Below, in pieces: positions 17,154-26,400 of a stretch of 64,000 nucleotides of DNA (within the stretch, counting starts at the first letter, position 1; each line of letters starts with the position of its first letter). The DNA is from Halomonas socia (lineage in GTDB: Bacteria; Pseudomonadota; Gammaproteobacteria; Pseudomonadales; Halomonadaceae). The notes beneath the pieces were generated by a model. That model was not told the origin of the DNA. It did not search any database and was given only the letters and a program-made list of their open reading frames with translations. The stretch spans positions 2,356,001 to 2,420,000 of the forward strand of contig NZ_CP048812.1 of assembly GCF_010977575.1 (NCBI RefSeq). Reading direction: 5' to 3'. Position numbers and translations under genes: made by a program.

Positions 17154-17938
17154 CTAAATTATCCTTGGGTCGGATCGTCTTCATTGGTTATGTGGTGTCA
17201 GTGCTGGTATTTCTGATTCTGCCGATACTGATCGTGCTGCCAATGTCGTTCTCGGATAGCCGCTTTCTCTCCTTTCCACCATCCAGCTTCTCATTTCGCT
17301 GGTACGAGGCTTTTTTCGGCAGCCTCGGCTGGATGGCGGCGGCAAAGACCAGCTTGATCGTGGCATTTTCCACGGCGCTGATCGCCACGCCGATTGGTGT
17401 CGCGGCGGCCTATGCCATCAACTGCTCGACGCACCGGCTAATGCGCTATCTGAAGATCGTACTGCTACTGCCACTGATCGTGCCCATTATCATCGTCGCC
17501 ACGGGCGTGTTCTTCATCTACGCCCTGTCGGGGATGCTGTACACCATTCCAGGCTTGATCATGGCCGATGTGATGCTGGCCCTGCCCTATGTGATTACGG
17601 CGGTCACCGCGGGGCTACATGGCTTCGATCAAACGCAAGAGATGGTGGCGAGAAGTCTCGGCATGAATCGTTTTCGCAGTTTCATGGCTGTGACGCTTCC
17701 GCAGATCATGCCCAGCGTGGTGACCGGGGCGATCTTCGCCTTTATCCAGGCGCTGGATGAAACCATGGTGGCGCTATTCATTTCCGGCGGTCAGAACCAG
17801 ACCCTGACAGTGCGTATGTTCACTGCGCTGCGTGACGAGATAGACCCGACCATCGCCGCCATCAGCACGCTGCTGACTGCCACGTCATTCGCGTTGGTGA
17901 TGTTGATGGTGATGGCACGGCAGCGCTCACCGGCTTGA
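17150..17938 (+). CDS. PotC-like ABC permease
   Basis: The 262-residue protein has six predicted helices; the EAA-type loop is MVARSLGMNRFRSFMAVTLPQIMPSV, followed by FIQALDETMVALFI, which is characteristic of PotC. It is translationally coupled to the PotB-like gene through ATGA. It is the second membrane subunit of the amine-type importer. Confidence 0.88.
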   Translation: MTKLSLGRIVFIGYVVSVLVFLILPILIVLPMSFSDSRFLSFPPSSFSFRWYEAFFGSLGWMAAAKTSLIVAFSTALIATPIGVAAAYAINCSTHRLMRYLKIVLLLPLIVPIIIVATGVFFIYALSGMLYTIPGLIMADVMLALPYVITAVTAGLHGFDQTQEMVARSLGMNRFRSFMAVTLPQIMPSVVTGAIFAFIQALDETMVALFISGGQNQTLTVRMFTALRDEIDPTIAAISTLLTATSFALVMLMVMARQRSPA

Positions 17939-17992
17939 CGATTTTTTCGATGTCACGGCATGGCGTGTCGACCATGCCCAGGGAGTTATTAC

Positions 17993-18835
17993 ATGGACAT
18001 ACGGCTCGTGCCACTGACCGCGGATCACCTCATTCAAGCCGTTGGCCTCTCCGAGCTGGCCGGCTGGCCGCATCGTGAGCGTGACTGGCAACAGCTGCTG
18101 TCCCTGGGGCAGGGCAAGGCGTTGATCGCCAGTGACCGGCTCATTGCCACCGCCATGCATTGGGACTGCGGTCCGGCATTGACCACCCTGGGTATGGTGA
18201 TCGTCGCGCCGACGCATCAACGGCTCGGCCTTGGTCGCCAGCTCATGCAGGCGGTGCTGGACGAGATATTCACCGCGCGCATCGAGCTGCATGCCACGCA
18301 GGAGGGTGTGGCGCTTTATCGTGCGCTGGGCTTTGACGATATTGCCGGTGTTCATCAGTGCCAGGGAGTCGTCGCTGGCACTGGAAGAGTGTCGCCGCTC
18401 CTGCCTGGCCAAGGTCTTCGCGAGATGCGAGGCGATGACATCGAGGCCTTCATAAGACTCGATGAGCAGGCCTGCGGTACGTCGCGGGATAGGCTGCTGC
18501 ATGCGCTGCTCGCGTATAGCGATGCGCAGGTGATCGAGCATGAAGATGGTCGCTTGGCCGCTGTTGCCCTGTGTCGTGAATTCGGCCACGGCCGTGTCAT
18601 TGGCCCCGTCGTTGCCGATTCACCGGCAGTGGCGAGATGTCTGATTGGGGCTTGGCTCGAGCGTTTGGACGGTGGCTTTGTGAGAGTGGATACGCCCGAC
18701 CCGGCCCTGGCCAAGTGGCTGGTTGCCTACGGGCTACAGGAAGTTAACTGCGTAAACCAGATGAGCACTAATGGCGATGCCGGGTCGGCAGGCAGCGTCA
18801 TGCGTTATGCCCTTGCCAGTCAGGCGCTGGGTTGA
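17993..18835 (+). CDS. GNAT-family N-acetyltransferase, two-domain
   Basis: The 280-residue protein shows MVIVAPTHQRLGLGRQLMQAVL, the acetyl-CoA pyrophosphate loop, in its first half (about residues 62-83). A second, degenerate GNAT-like half follows with FIRLDEQACGTSRDRLLHAL. GGGAG about seven bases before the ATG at 17993 supports this start. It belongs to the same run as the permeases and the dehydrogenase 14 bases downstream. Substrate unknown; an amine or amino acid made in this pathway is plausible. Confidence 0.8.
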   Translation: MDIRLVPLTADHLIQAVGLSELAGWPHRERDWQQLLSLGQGKALIASDRLIATAMHWDCGPALTTLGMVIVAPTHQRLGLGRQLMQAVLDEIFTARIELHATQEGVALYRALGFDDIAGVHQCQGVVAGTGRVSPLLPGQGLREMRGDDIEAFIRLDEQACGTSRDRLLHALLAYSDAQVIEHEDGRLAAVALCREFGHGRVIGPVVADSPAVARCLIGAWLERLDGGFVRVDTPDPALAKWLVAYGLQEVNCVNQMSTNGDAGSAGSVMRYALASQALG

Positions 18836-18849
18836 TCGAAGGAGTTTGC

Positions 18850-19773
18850 ATGAGCTTTGTTTACAACGCCGATCCCGAACGCGGTCGGGAGTGGCAGCGC
18901 CTGTTTGCGCAGCGTGCGCCGGATATCGACTTCCGCTTGTGGCCGGATATTGGCAGTGCCGAAGAGGTGCGCTATCTGGGCACCTGGGCGCCGGTAGAAG
19001 ATCTGGCCCGTTTCCCCAATCTCGAGGTCGTCTTCTCGCTCGGCGCCGGTGTCGATCAATTCGATCTGGGCAGCATTCCGAGCCATGTACCGTTGGTACG
19101 CATGCAGGAGTCGGGCATCGTCGCCACCATGCAGGAGTACGTGGCCATGGCAGTGCTGGCGCTGCACCGTAACCTGGTCGATTACATCGCCCAACAGCGC
19201 AGTGAGACCTGGCAGGCCCTGCGGGTCCGCCCCGCTTCGCAGTGCCGGGTCGGCATCCTGGGCCTGGGGCAGCTTGGTGCTGCAGTGGCGCAGCACCTTA
19301 CCGGTCTTGGCTTTGCCTGCCAGGGGTGGAGTCGTACACGCCGACAACTGGAAGACGTGGCGTGCTTCGCTGGTGGCGACGAGCTGCCGCGATTCCTATC
19401 CACCAGTCAGGTGCTGGTTTGCTTGATGCCACTGACTGCTGAGACCCGCGGCATTCTCAATGCCAAGTTGTTCACGCAGCTGCCACGCGGTGCCTCACTG
19501 ATCAATGTCGGACGTGGTCTACATCTGGTCGCGGCAGATCTACTCGCAGCGCTGGACAGCGGGCAGCTGTCGGCAGCCGTGCTGGACGTTTTCGATCCCG
19601 AACCGCCACCCGTGGACCACCCCCTCTGGCACCACCCGAGCGTCCTGATCACGCCTCACATCGCCAGCATGACCCAGCCCGAGAGTGCGATCGAGAGGGT
19701 GCTGGACAATATCGCCCGGCATCGCGAAGGGCGTGAGATGGTCGGCGTCGTCGATCGCCAGCGCGGCTATTGA
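18850..19773 (+). CDS. ghrA: D-2-hydroxyacid dehydrogenase, glyoxylate/hydroxypyruvate reductase A-like
   Basis: The 307-residue enzyme has the NAD(P) motif VGILGLGQLGAAVAQHL near residue 140, the catalytic Arg in LINVGRGLHLV, Glu in DVFDPEPPP and His in LITPHIASMT. These are the GhrA-subfamily features, which reduce glyoxylate or hydroxypyruvate. AAGGAG precedes the ATG at 18850. As last gene of the operon it may reduce the 2-oxo acid released by the flavoprotein. Convergent with the next LysR gene. Confidence 0.87.
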   Translation: MSFVYNADPERGREWQRLFAQRAPDIDFRLWPDIGSAEEVRYLGTWAPVEDLARFPNLEVVFSLGAGVDQFDLGSIPSHVPLVRMQESGIVATMQEYVAMAVLALHRNLVDYIAQQRSETWQALRVRPASQCRVGILGLGQLGAAVAQHLTGLGFACQGWSRTRRQLEDVACFAGGDELPRFLSTSQVLVCLMPLTAETRGILNAKLFTQLPRGASLINVGRGLHLVAADLLAALDSGQLSAAVLDVFDPEPPPVDHPLWHHPSVLITPHIASMTQPESAIERVLDNIARHREGREMVGVVDRQRGY

Positions 19774-19789
19774 GCGATTCGACGCGCCG

Positions 19790-20764
19790 TCAATCGGTAA
19801 TGGAAGAGTGAGAACTGACATGCAACAAGTGCTCCCCCTCCTTTGCCACCTGCCGCAGGCATTCGATCGCCTGTTGGCAGGTCGGTGTCTTGATTCTGCC
19901 GCGCAGGGTGATGATCCCCACCGGCGGCAGTTCGATGGGGATCGTCAGTGGCAAGACCTTGAGCAGCCCCTGCGCCTCGAAGTGGCATGCCACGCCATGG
20001 GCCAGGTAGCCGATTGCGGGGCGCTGCTGAACGAAGGTCAGGGTGGCGAGGAAGGAGGCCGTTTCGATCAGGTCGACGGGCGGGTTGAGGCCATGCTTGT
20101 AGAACATCTGGTTGAGCTTGATCCGTGACGAGGCCCAGGGGGGAGGCACTACCCAAGCCAGCTCGGCGAGGTCGGCCCACTGCGGTGAGTGATTGGTGGT
20201 GACGGGGTGAGTGGGGGCGGCGACCACGCACATCGCTTCGTCGTATAGGGCATCCGTTTCCAGGTCCGGAGCGGCATAGCCGGGCTCCAAGCGGCCGACC
20301 AGCAGATCCAGTTCACCTACCCGCAGGCGTGGCAGCAGGCGCTTGAGGTCGCCTTCCTCGACGAGTGCCGTGCTGTGGGGAGAGCGCGCCTTGAGCAGCT
20401 GCATGGCGTGGACAAGCAACCCCGGCGTTGCCACCACCATGGCACCGATGCTGACGCGTCCGGCGGCGCCGCTCTCGACGGCGGCGATCTCGTCTTGGGT
20501 GCGACTGTAGTCGGCCAGTACCGAGCGGGCGAAGCGCACCACCGTATCACCGTAGGCCGTGGGCTCGGTGCCGCGGGTGGAGCGCAGGAACAGCTTGAGG
20601 CCGAACATGCGCTCGATCTCGGCCAGCATTTTCGACACCGCGGGCTGGGTCAGCGACAGAAAGTCGGCCACCCGGCCGATATGGCGGAATTCATCCAGTG
20701 CAACAAGCAGCTGTAGGTGACGCAGCTTCAGGTTGGAACGCAGGACTCGATCAATATCGCTCAT
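19790..20764 (-). CDS. LysR-family regulator of the hexarate cluster (GbpR-like)
   Basis: The protein has 324 residues from the ATG at 20764, which AAGGAG precedes on the minus strand. The helix-turn-helix includes LQLLVALDEFRHIGRVADFL and LTQPAVSKMLAEIERMFGLK, and the effector domain has RVSIGAMVVATPGLL, typical of the GbpR/CbbR-like group for sugar and sugar-acid sensing. It is divergent from the UxaA/GarD gene and separated from it by about 140 A/T-rich bases. Confidence 0.87.
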   Translation of the reverse strand: MSDIDRVLRSNLKLRHLQLLVALDEFRHIGRVADFLSLTQPAVSKMLAEIERMFGLKLFLRSTRGTEPTAYGDTVVRFARSVLADYSRTQDEIAAVESGAAGRVSIGAMVVATPGLLVHAMQLLKARSPHSTALVEEGDLKRLLPRLRVGELDLLVGRLEPGYAAPDLETDALYDEAMCVVAAPTHPVTTNHSPQWADLAELAWVVPPPWASSRIKLNQMFYKHGLNPPVDLIETASFLATLTFVQQRPAIGYLAHGVACHFEAQGLLKVLPLTIPIELPPVGIITLRGRIKTPTCQQAIECLRQVAKEGEHLLHVSSHSSITD

Positions 20765-20782
20765 GGTGGCGTTCTCCTTTTT

Positions 20783-20806
20783 CTTCATTCCATTATGGTT
20801 ATGAAG
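20783..20806. promoter_or_regulatory. Inverted repeat CTTCAT-N12-ATGAAG in the divergent LysR/UxaA promoter region
   Basis: CTTCAT (20783-20788) and ATGAAG (20801-20806) form a dyad, and ATGAAG occurs again at 20833-20838. Multiple spaced half-sites between divergent genes are usual for LysR activators. The gap is distinctly A/T-rich with the stretch TATTTTATTG as a possible promoter core. Confidence 0.4.
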
Positions 20807-20901
20807 AGAGTCTATTGTTTTATTTTATTGTAATGAAGAGGCGACCCATACTCAGCGCAACGATGATTACAACGCTTGATGATGGAGCCAGGCCGCTGAC
20901 C

Positions 20902-22431
20902 ATGGAAACGTCCCCCCGCACGCTGATTCGGCTGCACGCCAACGACAATGTCCTGATTGCCCGAGAGGGCCTGGGCCTCGGCGAGTGGCTGCCCGAGCTG
21001 GAAGTGAAATCCCGCGCCCAGGTGCCGGCGGGGCACAAGATCGCTGCTCGTGCGATTGCTGCCGGCGAGTCGGTGAAAAAGTACGACACGGTGATTGGCG
21101 CGGCAGGCCGCGACATTGCTCCCGGGGAGCATGTACATACCCATAACGTCACCCTGACCGAGGTCGACCGCGATCCCGCCTTCTGTCAGGACGTGCGGCC
21201 CGTGGCGTATGTGCCGGAAGCCGAGCGGGCCATCTTCCAGGGCATCGTTCGTCCGGATGGTCGGGTCGGCACGCGCAACTTTATCGGCATTCTCTCCTCG
21301 GTGAACTGCTCGGCCACGGTGATCAGGCATATCGCTGACCATTTCACGGCGGAGCGACTGGCCGATTACCCCAACGTTGATGGCGTGGTGGCTTTCGCCC
21401 AGACCAGCGGTTGCGGGATGTCCTCGCCCAGTTACCACTTCGACCTGCTGCGGCGCACTTTGGCCGGCTATGCGCGGCATCCCAACTTCGCCGGGGTGCT
21501 GATCGTGGGGCTGGGCTGCGAGCGCAACCAGGTATCGGGCCTGGTCGAGTCCCAGGGCCTCGAGGTGGGGGCGAACGTGCGCACCCTGGTGATGCAGGAG
21601 AGTGGCGGTACCCGTGAATCCATCGCCGCCGGCATCGCCGCCATCGAGGCGATGCTGCCCGAGGCCAACCGGATCGAGCGCCAGCCGGTGAGTGCCAGCC
21701 ATCTCAGCATCGGGCTGCAGTGTGGCGGCTCGGACGGCTTCTCGGGGATCTCGGCCAACCCAGCGTTGGGGGCGGCCATGGATATCCTGGTGCGCCAGGG
21801 TGGTACCGCGATTCTGTCTGAGACACCCGAGATACATGGTGTCGAGTTCATGCTGACGCGCCGCGCCGTGTCGCCCGGGGTAGGCCAGAAGCTGCTCGAT
21901 CGTCTGGAATGGTGGAAGGAGTACACCCGTGGCCACAGTGGCCAGTTCAACGGCGTGGTGGGGCCGGGTAACCAGGCCGGTGGCCTGGCCAACATCGTCG
22001 AGAAGTCCCTGGGTTCGGCGATGAAGGGCGGCACCTCGCCACTGCAGGCGGTGTACGAATACGCCGAGCCGATCGAGACCAAAGGCTTCGTGTTCATGGA
22101 CTCGCCGGGTTACGACCCGGTGTCGGCGACCGGACAGATCGCCAGCGGCGCCAATCTTATCTGCTTTACCACCGGACGTGGTTCGATGTTCGGCTCCAAA
22201 CCGGCCCCTACCATCAAGCTGGCTTCCAACACCGCCATGTACGAGCGCCTGCGCGAGGACATGGACATCAACTGCGGCCAGGTCATCGACGGCAGTGCCA
22301 CTATCGAGGCCATGGGCGAGCAGATCTTCGCGCATATCCTGCGTGTGGCCTCCGGGGAGCGCAGCTGTAGCGAGCGGCTCGGGCTTGGGGATCACGAATT
22401 CGTGCCGTGGCACGTCGGCATCGTCAGCTGA
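20902..22431 (+). CDS. UxaA-family sugar-acid dehydratase, galactarate/altronate dehydratase-like
   Basis: The 509-residue protein combines an N-terminal SAF domain (RLHANDNVLIAREGLGLGEW) with the large dehydratase domain: RVGTRNFIGILSSVNC, FAQTSGCGM, GLGCERNQV, SIGLQCGGSDGFSGISANPA, SETPEIHGVE and the C-terminal TTGRGSMFGSKPAPTIKLAS. The cysteine set fits the iron-dependent altronate/galactarate group. Start at 20902 (METSPRT) fits the family N-terminus; ATGs at 20833 and 20863 are possible. With the aldolase and semialdehyde dehydrogenase downstream, dehydration of an aldaric acid such as galactarate is likely. Confidence 0.86.
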   Translation: METSPRTLIRLHANDNVLIAREGLGLGEWLPELEVKSRAQVPAGHKIAARAIAAGESVKKYDTVIGAAGRDIAPGEHVHTHNVTLTEVDRDPAFCQDVRPVAYVPEAERAIFQGIVRPDGRVGTRNFIGILSSVNCSATVIRHIADHFTAERLADYPNVDGVVAFAQTSGCGMSSPSYHFDLLRRTLAGYARHPNFAGVLIVGLGCERNQVSGLVESQGLEVGANVRTLVMQESGGTRESIAAGIAAIEAMLPEANRIERQPVSASHLSIGLQCGGSDGFSGISANPALGAAMDILVRQGGTAILSETPEIHGVEFMLTRRAVSPGVGQKLLDRLEWWKEYTRGHSGQFNGVVGPGNQAGGLANIVEKSLGSAMKGGTSPLQAVYEYAEPIETKGFVFMDSPGYDPVSATGQIASGANLICFTTGRGSMFGSKPAPTIKLASNTAMYERLREDMDINCGQVIDGSATIEAMGEQIFAHILRVASGERSCSERLGLGDHEFVPWHVGIVS

Positions 22432-22437
22432 TGGCAA

Positions 22438-22467
22438 CGTCAGCCAAGAGAGCGTTAGCCAACAGAG
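22438..22467 (+). repeat. Imperfect 15-bp tandem repeat before the aldehyde dehydrogenase gene
   Basis: CGTCAGCCAAGAGAG (22438-22452) is followed directly by CGTTAGCCAACAGAG (22453-22467), 13 of 15 identical. The Shine-Dalgarno GGAG lies just after the second unit. Confidence 0.6.
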
Positions 22468-22481
22468 AGGAGTGCGTGACA

Positions 22482-23957
22482 ATGACCCTGACGCTGGAAC
22501 GTGGTGACCTGATTCAGTCCCGCAACTACATTGCCGGGCACTGGTGCGACGCCGCCGATGGGGCGCGCTTGGCGATCTCGAATCCGGCCGATATGCAGCC
22601 CATCGCCGAGGTGCCGGACAGCGGTGCCAAGGAGGCACGGGCAGCGGCCGATGCCGCCCACCACGCCTTTGCCGACTGGCGCGCGACGCCGGCCAAGCGG
22701 CGTGGCGAGCTGCTCAAGCGCTGGCACGCCCTGGTAATGGCCCATCAGCAGGATCTGGGGCGGCTCATATCACTGGAGCAGGGCAAGCCCCTCGCAGAAG
22801 GTCAGGGTGAGGTGGGCTATGCAGCCAGCTATATCGAGTGGTTCGCCGAGGAGGCGCCACGCATTGCCGGGGAGGTGATTGCGCCGCCGGTCGCCGGGCG
22901 ACGCATGCTGGCCGTCAAGGAACCGGTGGGCGTGGTGGCGGTCATCACGCCCTGGAATTTCCCGGCGGCGATGATCGCGCGCAAGATCGCCCCGGCCCTG
23001 GCGGCAGGCTGCGCGGTGGTGGCCAAGCCCGCCGAGGATACGCCGCTGACGTCGCTGGCGCTGGTGCGCCTGGCCGAGGAGGCGGGCATTCCCGCCGGGG
23101 TGATCAATATCGTCTGCGCTTCGCGCCGGCGCACCCCCGAAGTGGTCGACGCCTGGCTCGAGGATGCCCGGGTGCGCAAGGTGAGCTTCACCGGCTCCAC
23201 GCCGGTGGGCAAGCATCTGGCCAGGGCATCGGCCGATACCCTCAAGAAGCTCTCGCTGGAGCTGGGTGGCAACGCGCCCTTCATCGTTTTCGAGGATGCC
23301 GATCTCGACGCCGCCGTTGAGGGACTGATGGCCGCCAAGTTCCGCAACGGCGGCCAGACCTGCGTCTGCCCCAATCGCGTCTACGTACAGGAGGCGGTGT
23401 TCGACGCCTTCAGCGACAAGCTGGCCGCGCGTGTGGCTGCCTTGCAGGTGGGGCCGGCAAGTGACCCGGCCAGCCAGATCGGGCCGATGATCAATGCTCG
23501 AGCCGTCGACAAGATCCTGGCGCATATCGACGATGCCGTGACCCGGGGCGCAAGGCTGCTGGTGGGGGGCGAGCGGGTGCGGCCCGACCTGGGATCGAAC
23601 TACGTGGCGCCGACGCTGCTTGCCGACGTCTCGCCCGACGCGCAGCTGTGCCATGAGGAGACCTTCGGGCCGGTGGTGCCGCTGCTGCGCTTCGCCATGG
23701 AAGAGGAAGTGGTCGTAGCCGCCAATGCCACGCCGTTCGGGCTCGCCAGTTACTTCTACTCGGAGAGCGTCAGTCGCATCCATCGCGTTGCCGATGCGCT
23801 GGAGGCCGGTATCGTCGGCATCAACGAGGGCGCCGTGGCGTCCGAGGCGGCGCCCTTCGGCGGTATCAAGGAGTCGGGCTACGGACGTGAAGGCTCGGTC
23901 CATGGCCTCGATGACTATCAGCACATCAAGTACCTCTGCCAGGGCAATCTGCGCTGA
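22482..23957 (+). CDS. NAD(P)-dependent semialdehyde dehydrogenase (GabD-like)
   Basis: The 491-residue enzyme has the ALDH cofactor segment [21 protein letters not shown], the general base Glu in [11 protein letters not shown], and the catalytic Cys in [15 protein letters not shown]. The sequence class covers succinate-, glutarate- and 2-oxoglutarate-semialdehyde dehydrogenases. Next to a hexarate dehydratase it could oxidise 2-oxoglutarate semialdehyde or tartronate semialdehyde. GAGGAG precedes the chosen ATG at 22482. Confidence 0.88.
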   Translation: MTLTLERGDLIQSRNYIAGHWCDAADGARLAISNPADMQPIAEVPDSGAKEARAAADAAHHAFADWRATPAKRRGELLKRWHALVMAHQQDLGRLISLEQGKPLAEGQGEVGYAASYIEWFAEEAPRIAGEVIAPPVAGRRMLAVKEPVGVVAVITPWNFPAAMIARKIAPALAAGCAVVAKPAEDTPLTSLALVRLAEEAGIPAGVINIVCASRRRTPEVVDAWLEDARVRKVSFTGSTPVGKHLARASADTLKKLSLELGGNAPFIVFEDADLDAAVEGLMAAKFRNGGQTCVCPNRVYVQEAVFDAFSDKLAARVAALQVGPASDPASQIGPMINARAVDKILAHIDDAVTRGARLLVGGERVRPDLGSNYVAPTLLADVSPDAQLCHEETFGPVVPLLRFAMEEEVVVAANATPFGLASYFYSESVSRIHRVADALEAGIVGINEGAVASEAAPFGGIKESGYGREGSVHGLDDYQHIKYLCQGNLR

Positions 23958-23991
23958 GCCGGGACCAATAGAACAACTATTAGGAGCCGCC

Positions 23992-24812
23992 ATGAACGCA
24001 TCCAGCAACACCGGTCCGGCAGCGGGCAATCCATTCAAGCAGGCCCTGGTCCAGGGCAGGCCCCAGGTCGGGCTATGGCTGTCGATGGGTGATGCCTACA
24101 GTGCCGAGCTCTGCGCCACGGCGGGTTTCGATTGGCTGCTGATCGACAACGAACACGCTCCCAACGATGTGCGCAGTACGCTTGCCCAGCTGCAGGCGGT
24201 AGCCGCCTATGGCGGCCATCCCGTGGTGCGCGCGCTGCAGGGTGAGGCCGCGTCGATCAAGCAACTGCTCGATATCGGTGCCCAGACCCTGCTGATACCG
24301 ATGGTCGATACCCCGCAGCAGGCTGCCGCCATGGTCGCCGCGACGCGCTATCCCCCGAGGGCATTCGCGGCGTCGGCGCAGGGGTAGCAAGGGTGTCGCG
24401 CTGGAATGGCCGTCCTGACTACGTGCAGCACGCCAATCAGGAGGTCTGCCTGCTTGTGCAGGCCGAGACGACCATCGCACTCGACAATCTCGAGGCGATC
24501 TGCGCGGTGGAGGGCGTGGATGGCATCTTCATCGGCCCGGCGGACCTGGCAGCCTCAATGGGTCACCTCGGCAACCCTGGCCATCCCAAGGTGCAGGCGG
24601 CCATCGAGGCGGCGATTCACACCATCGTAGCCTGCGGCAAGGCCGCCGGTACCCTGACCGGTGATGCTGGCCAGGCCAGGCGTTTCCTCGAACTGGGCGC
24701 GACCTTCGTAGCGGTGGGGCTGGACATCACGCTGCTGGCTCAGGCAGTTCGCCAGCGCGCCGCGGACTTCGACCTACACATGGGAGCGCAATCGACAGGA
24801 GGGCCTTACTGA
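23992..24812 (+). pseudogene. HpaI/HpcH-type class II aldolase, broken by one frameshift
   Basis: The first frame gives [32 protein letters not shown] and [23 protein letters not shown], then hits a stop at 24385-24387. The second frame continues with [51 protein letters not shown] and ends QSTGGPY. One extra C in the C5 run at 24352-24356 restores [11 protein letters not shown], the family consensus. The intact enzyme would be a metal-dependent pyruvate aldolase splitting 5-keto-4-deoxy-glucarate or a similar 2-keto-3-deoxy acid. TAGGAG precedes the ATG. Confidence 0.85.
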
Positions 24813-24898
24813 TCCGATGGGAATAGCAGAAACCTGACCGCTGACAGGGCGGCTATGGCTTGATTAGATGATTAAAATAATGCAAAGGAGCAAACGCC

Positions 24899-25846
24899 AT
24901 GATGCATAGCACCACTAAACTCTCGATTCTCCTCGCCGGTGTGATGGCCGCAGGCATCGCTGCTGCGGATTATCCCACCAAGACCATCACCATGGTGATC
25001 CCCTATGGCGCCGGCGGCGGTACCGACGTGCTGGCAAGAACGCTGCAACCGGCTCTCGAAGAGGCGCTGGGGCAAACTATCGTGGTCTCCAATGTGCCGG
25101 GGGGCGGCGGTATTCTCGGCTTTACCCAGGTGGCCAACGCCAAGCCTGACGGCTATACCGTGACGATCCCCAACAACGTGATCTTCGCCACCGAGGGGAT
25201 GGGTAATGCCACCTATACCTACTCGGACTTCGATTACCTCGGCAATATCATGAGCGAGGACTACGTCGTGGCGGTGCGTGCCGATGGGCCTTGGGATAGC
25301 TGGGAAGCGCTGGTCGACGACATGCAGGCCAATCCCGGCACGGTGAGCTTCGGCTTCTCCGGGGCAGGGGGGTCGACCCACGTCGCCAGCGAGATCCTGG
25401 CCGATATGGTGGGCTACCAGGCCCGGCAGATTCCCCATGATGGCTCCTCGGATGCGGTGGCCGCTGCTATGGGTGGGCACATCGATGCGTTGATGCTCAA
25501 CCTGGCCGATCTCGCCTCCGGCTTGCGCTCGGGCCGGCTGATACCGCTGGTCAGCCTCGGAGATGATCGCTTGGCAGACTATCCGGACGTGCCCACCCTT
25601 AGCGAACTCGGCCACGACCTGAGTCTGACCAACTGGCGCGGCATCGCGGCACCGGCTGGTGTCGATGAGGAGGTCAAGGCCGCCTGGGCAGAGGCACTGG
25701 AAGCCGCTACCAGCGATGCCAAGGTGCAGGAGGCGATCGCCAACCAGGGCGGTGAGGTGGATTACATGCCCCCCAGCGAGGCGTTGGACGCACGCATGGC
25801 GGAGCTGGCGGAGTCCTTCATCCGCACCGCCCAGCGACTCAAGTAG
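24899..25846 (+). CDS. tctC: Tripartite tricarboxylate transporter substrate-binding protein
   Basis: The 315-residue protein has a signal peptide ending near GIAAADYP, then TITMVIPYGAGGGTDVLART and VVSNVPGGGGILGFTQVANA, the two ligand-carboxylate loops of the Bug/TctC family. It captures a di- or tricarboxylate in the periplasm for TctAB. AAGGAG stands eight bases before the ATG at 24899. Sugar diacids such as galactarate are probable ligands given the upstream enzymes. Confidence 0.9.
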   Translation: MMHSTTKLSILLAGVMAAGIAAADYPTKTITMVIPYGAGGGTDVLARTLQPALEEALGQTIVVSNVPGGGGILGFTQVANAKPDGYTVTIPNNVIFATEGMGNATYTYSDFDYLGNIMSEDYVVAVRADGPWDSWEALVDDMQANPGTVSFGFSGAGGSTHVASEILADMVGYQARQIPHDGSSDAVAAAMGGHIDALMLNLADLASGLRSGRLIPLVSLGDDRLADYPDVPTLSELGHDLSLTNWRGIAAPAGVDEEVKAAWAEALEAATSDAKVQEAIANQGGEVDYMPPSEALDARMAELAESFIRTAQRLK

Positions 25847-25857
25847 TGATGACCGCG

Positions 25858-25883
25858 GTCAGGTCCCTGGCGTGGGGCCTGAC
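25858..25883 (+). other. Intercistronic stem-loop between tctC and tctB
   Basis: GTCAGGTCCC (25858-25867) pairs with GGGGCCTGAC (25874-25883), nine Watson-Crick pairs and one G-U, loop TGGCGT. No T-tract. Confidence 0.65.
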
Positions 25884-25908
25884 TCGTTGCTGACAATGGG
25901 AGTCCGCC

Positions 25909-26385
25909 ATGACTCGAGTGACAGAGAAGCAGATCTTCTATCTCTTGCTGATCCTGGGGGCCGGCTACTTTCTCCACCTGGCGAGTTCGATCCCGACAAT
26001 GATGAGGGTGGTCGGCGACCCGGGGCCGGGATTCCTGCCATTCTGGGTCAGCGCTATCATCATGCTGTTGATGGGCTACTTGCTGGTAGTGGAAACCCTG
26101 ATCAAGCGGGAACCCGATGGCGGTGTCCGGCTCGAGCGCCGTGAAGCCGTCACGCTGGTGGTGACACTGGCAGCGATCGTGCTCTACCTGATCATGCTGA
26201 CGTTCATCGGCTTCTTCGTCAGCACCCTGGTGTTCCTGGGCGTCTTTCGTCTGCTCGTCGACAGATTTCTCAACGATGCCTGGCCCACACGTCGCTCGTT
26301 GCTGGCCTCAGGGCTGTTCGCAGTGATCGCGACCAGTGCCATCTATGTGGTGTTTTCCGTGCTTTTTGGACTATCCATGCCCTGA
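25909..26385 (+). CDS. tctB: TctB small membrane subunit of the tripartite tricarboxylate transporter
   Basis: The 158-residue protein has four predicted helices (ILGAGYFLHLASSIP, VSAIIMLLMGYLLVVE, LVVTLAAIVLYLIMLTFIGFF, SGLFAVIATSAIYVVFSVLF) and GDPGPGFLPFWVS, the TctB signature. It sits between tctC and tctA in the standard gene order. Confidence 0.88.
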   Translation: MTRVTEKQIFYLLLILGAGYFLHLASSIPTMMRVVGDPGPGFLPFWVSAIIMLLMGYLLVVETLIKREPDGGVRLERREAVTLVVTLAAIVLYLIMLTFIGFFVSTLVFLGVFRLLVDRFLNDAWPTRRSLLASGLFAVIATSAIYVVFSVLFGLSMP

Positions 26386-26400
26386 GGGGAGGAGTCGGTC

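Noticed and set aside
20812-22638. A 608-codon open frame on the minus strand
   Set aside because: It is antisense to the well-supported UxaA/GarD-type gene and rich in His/Arg/Gly, as high-GC shadows are.
16827-24356. Programmed ribosomal frameshifting at the broken genes
   Set aside because: The families concerned are not known to use recoding, and no slippery heptamer plus downstream structure is evident at these C-runs.
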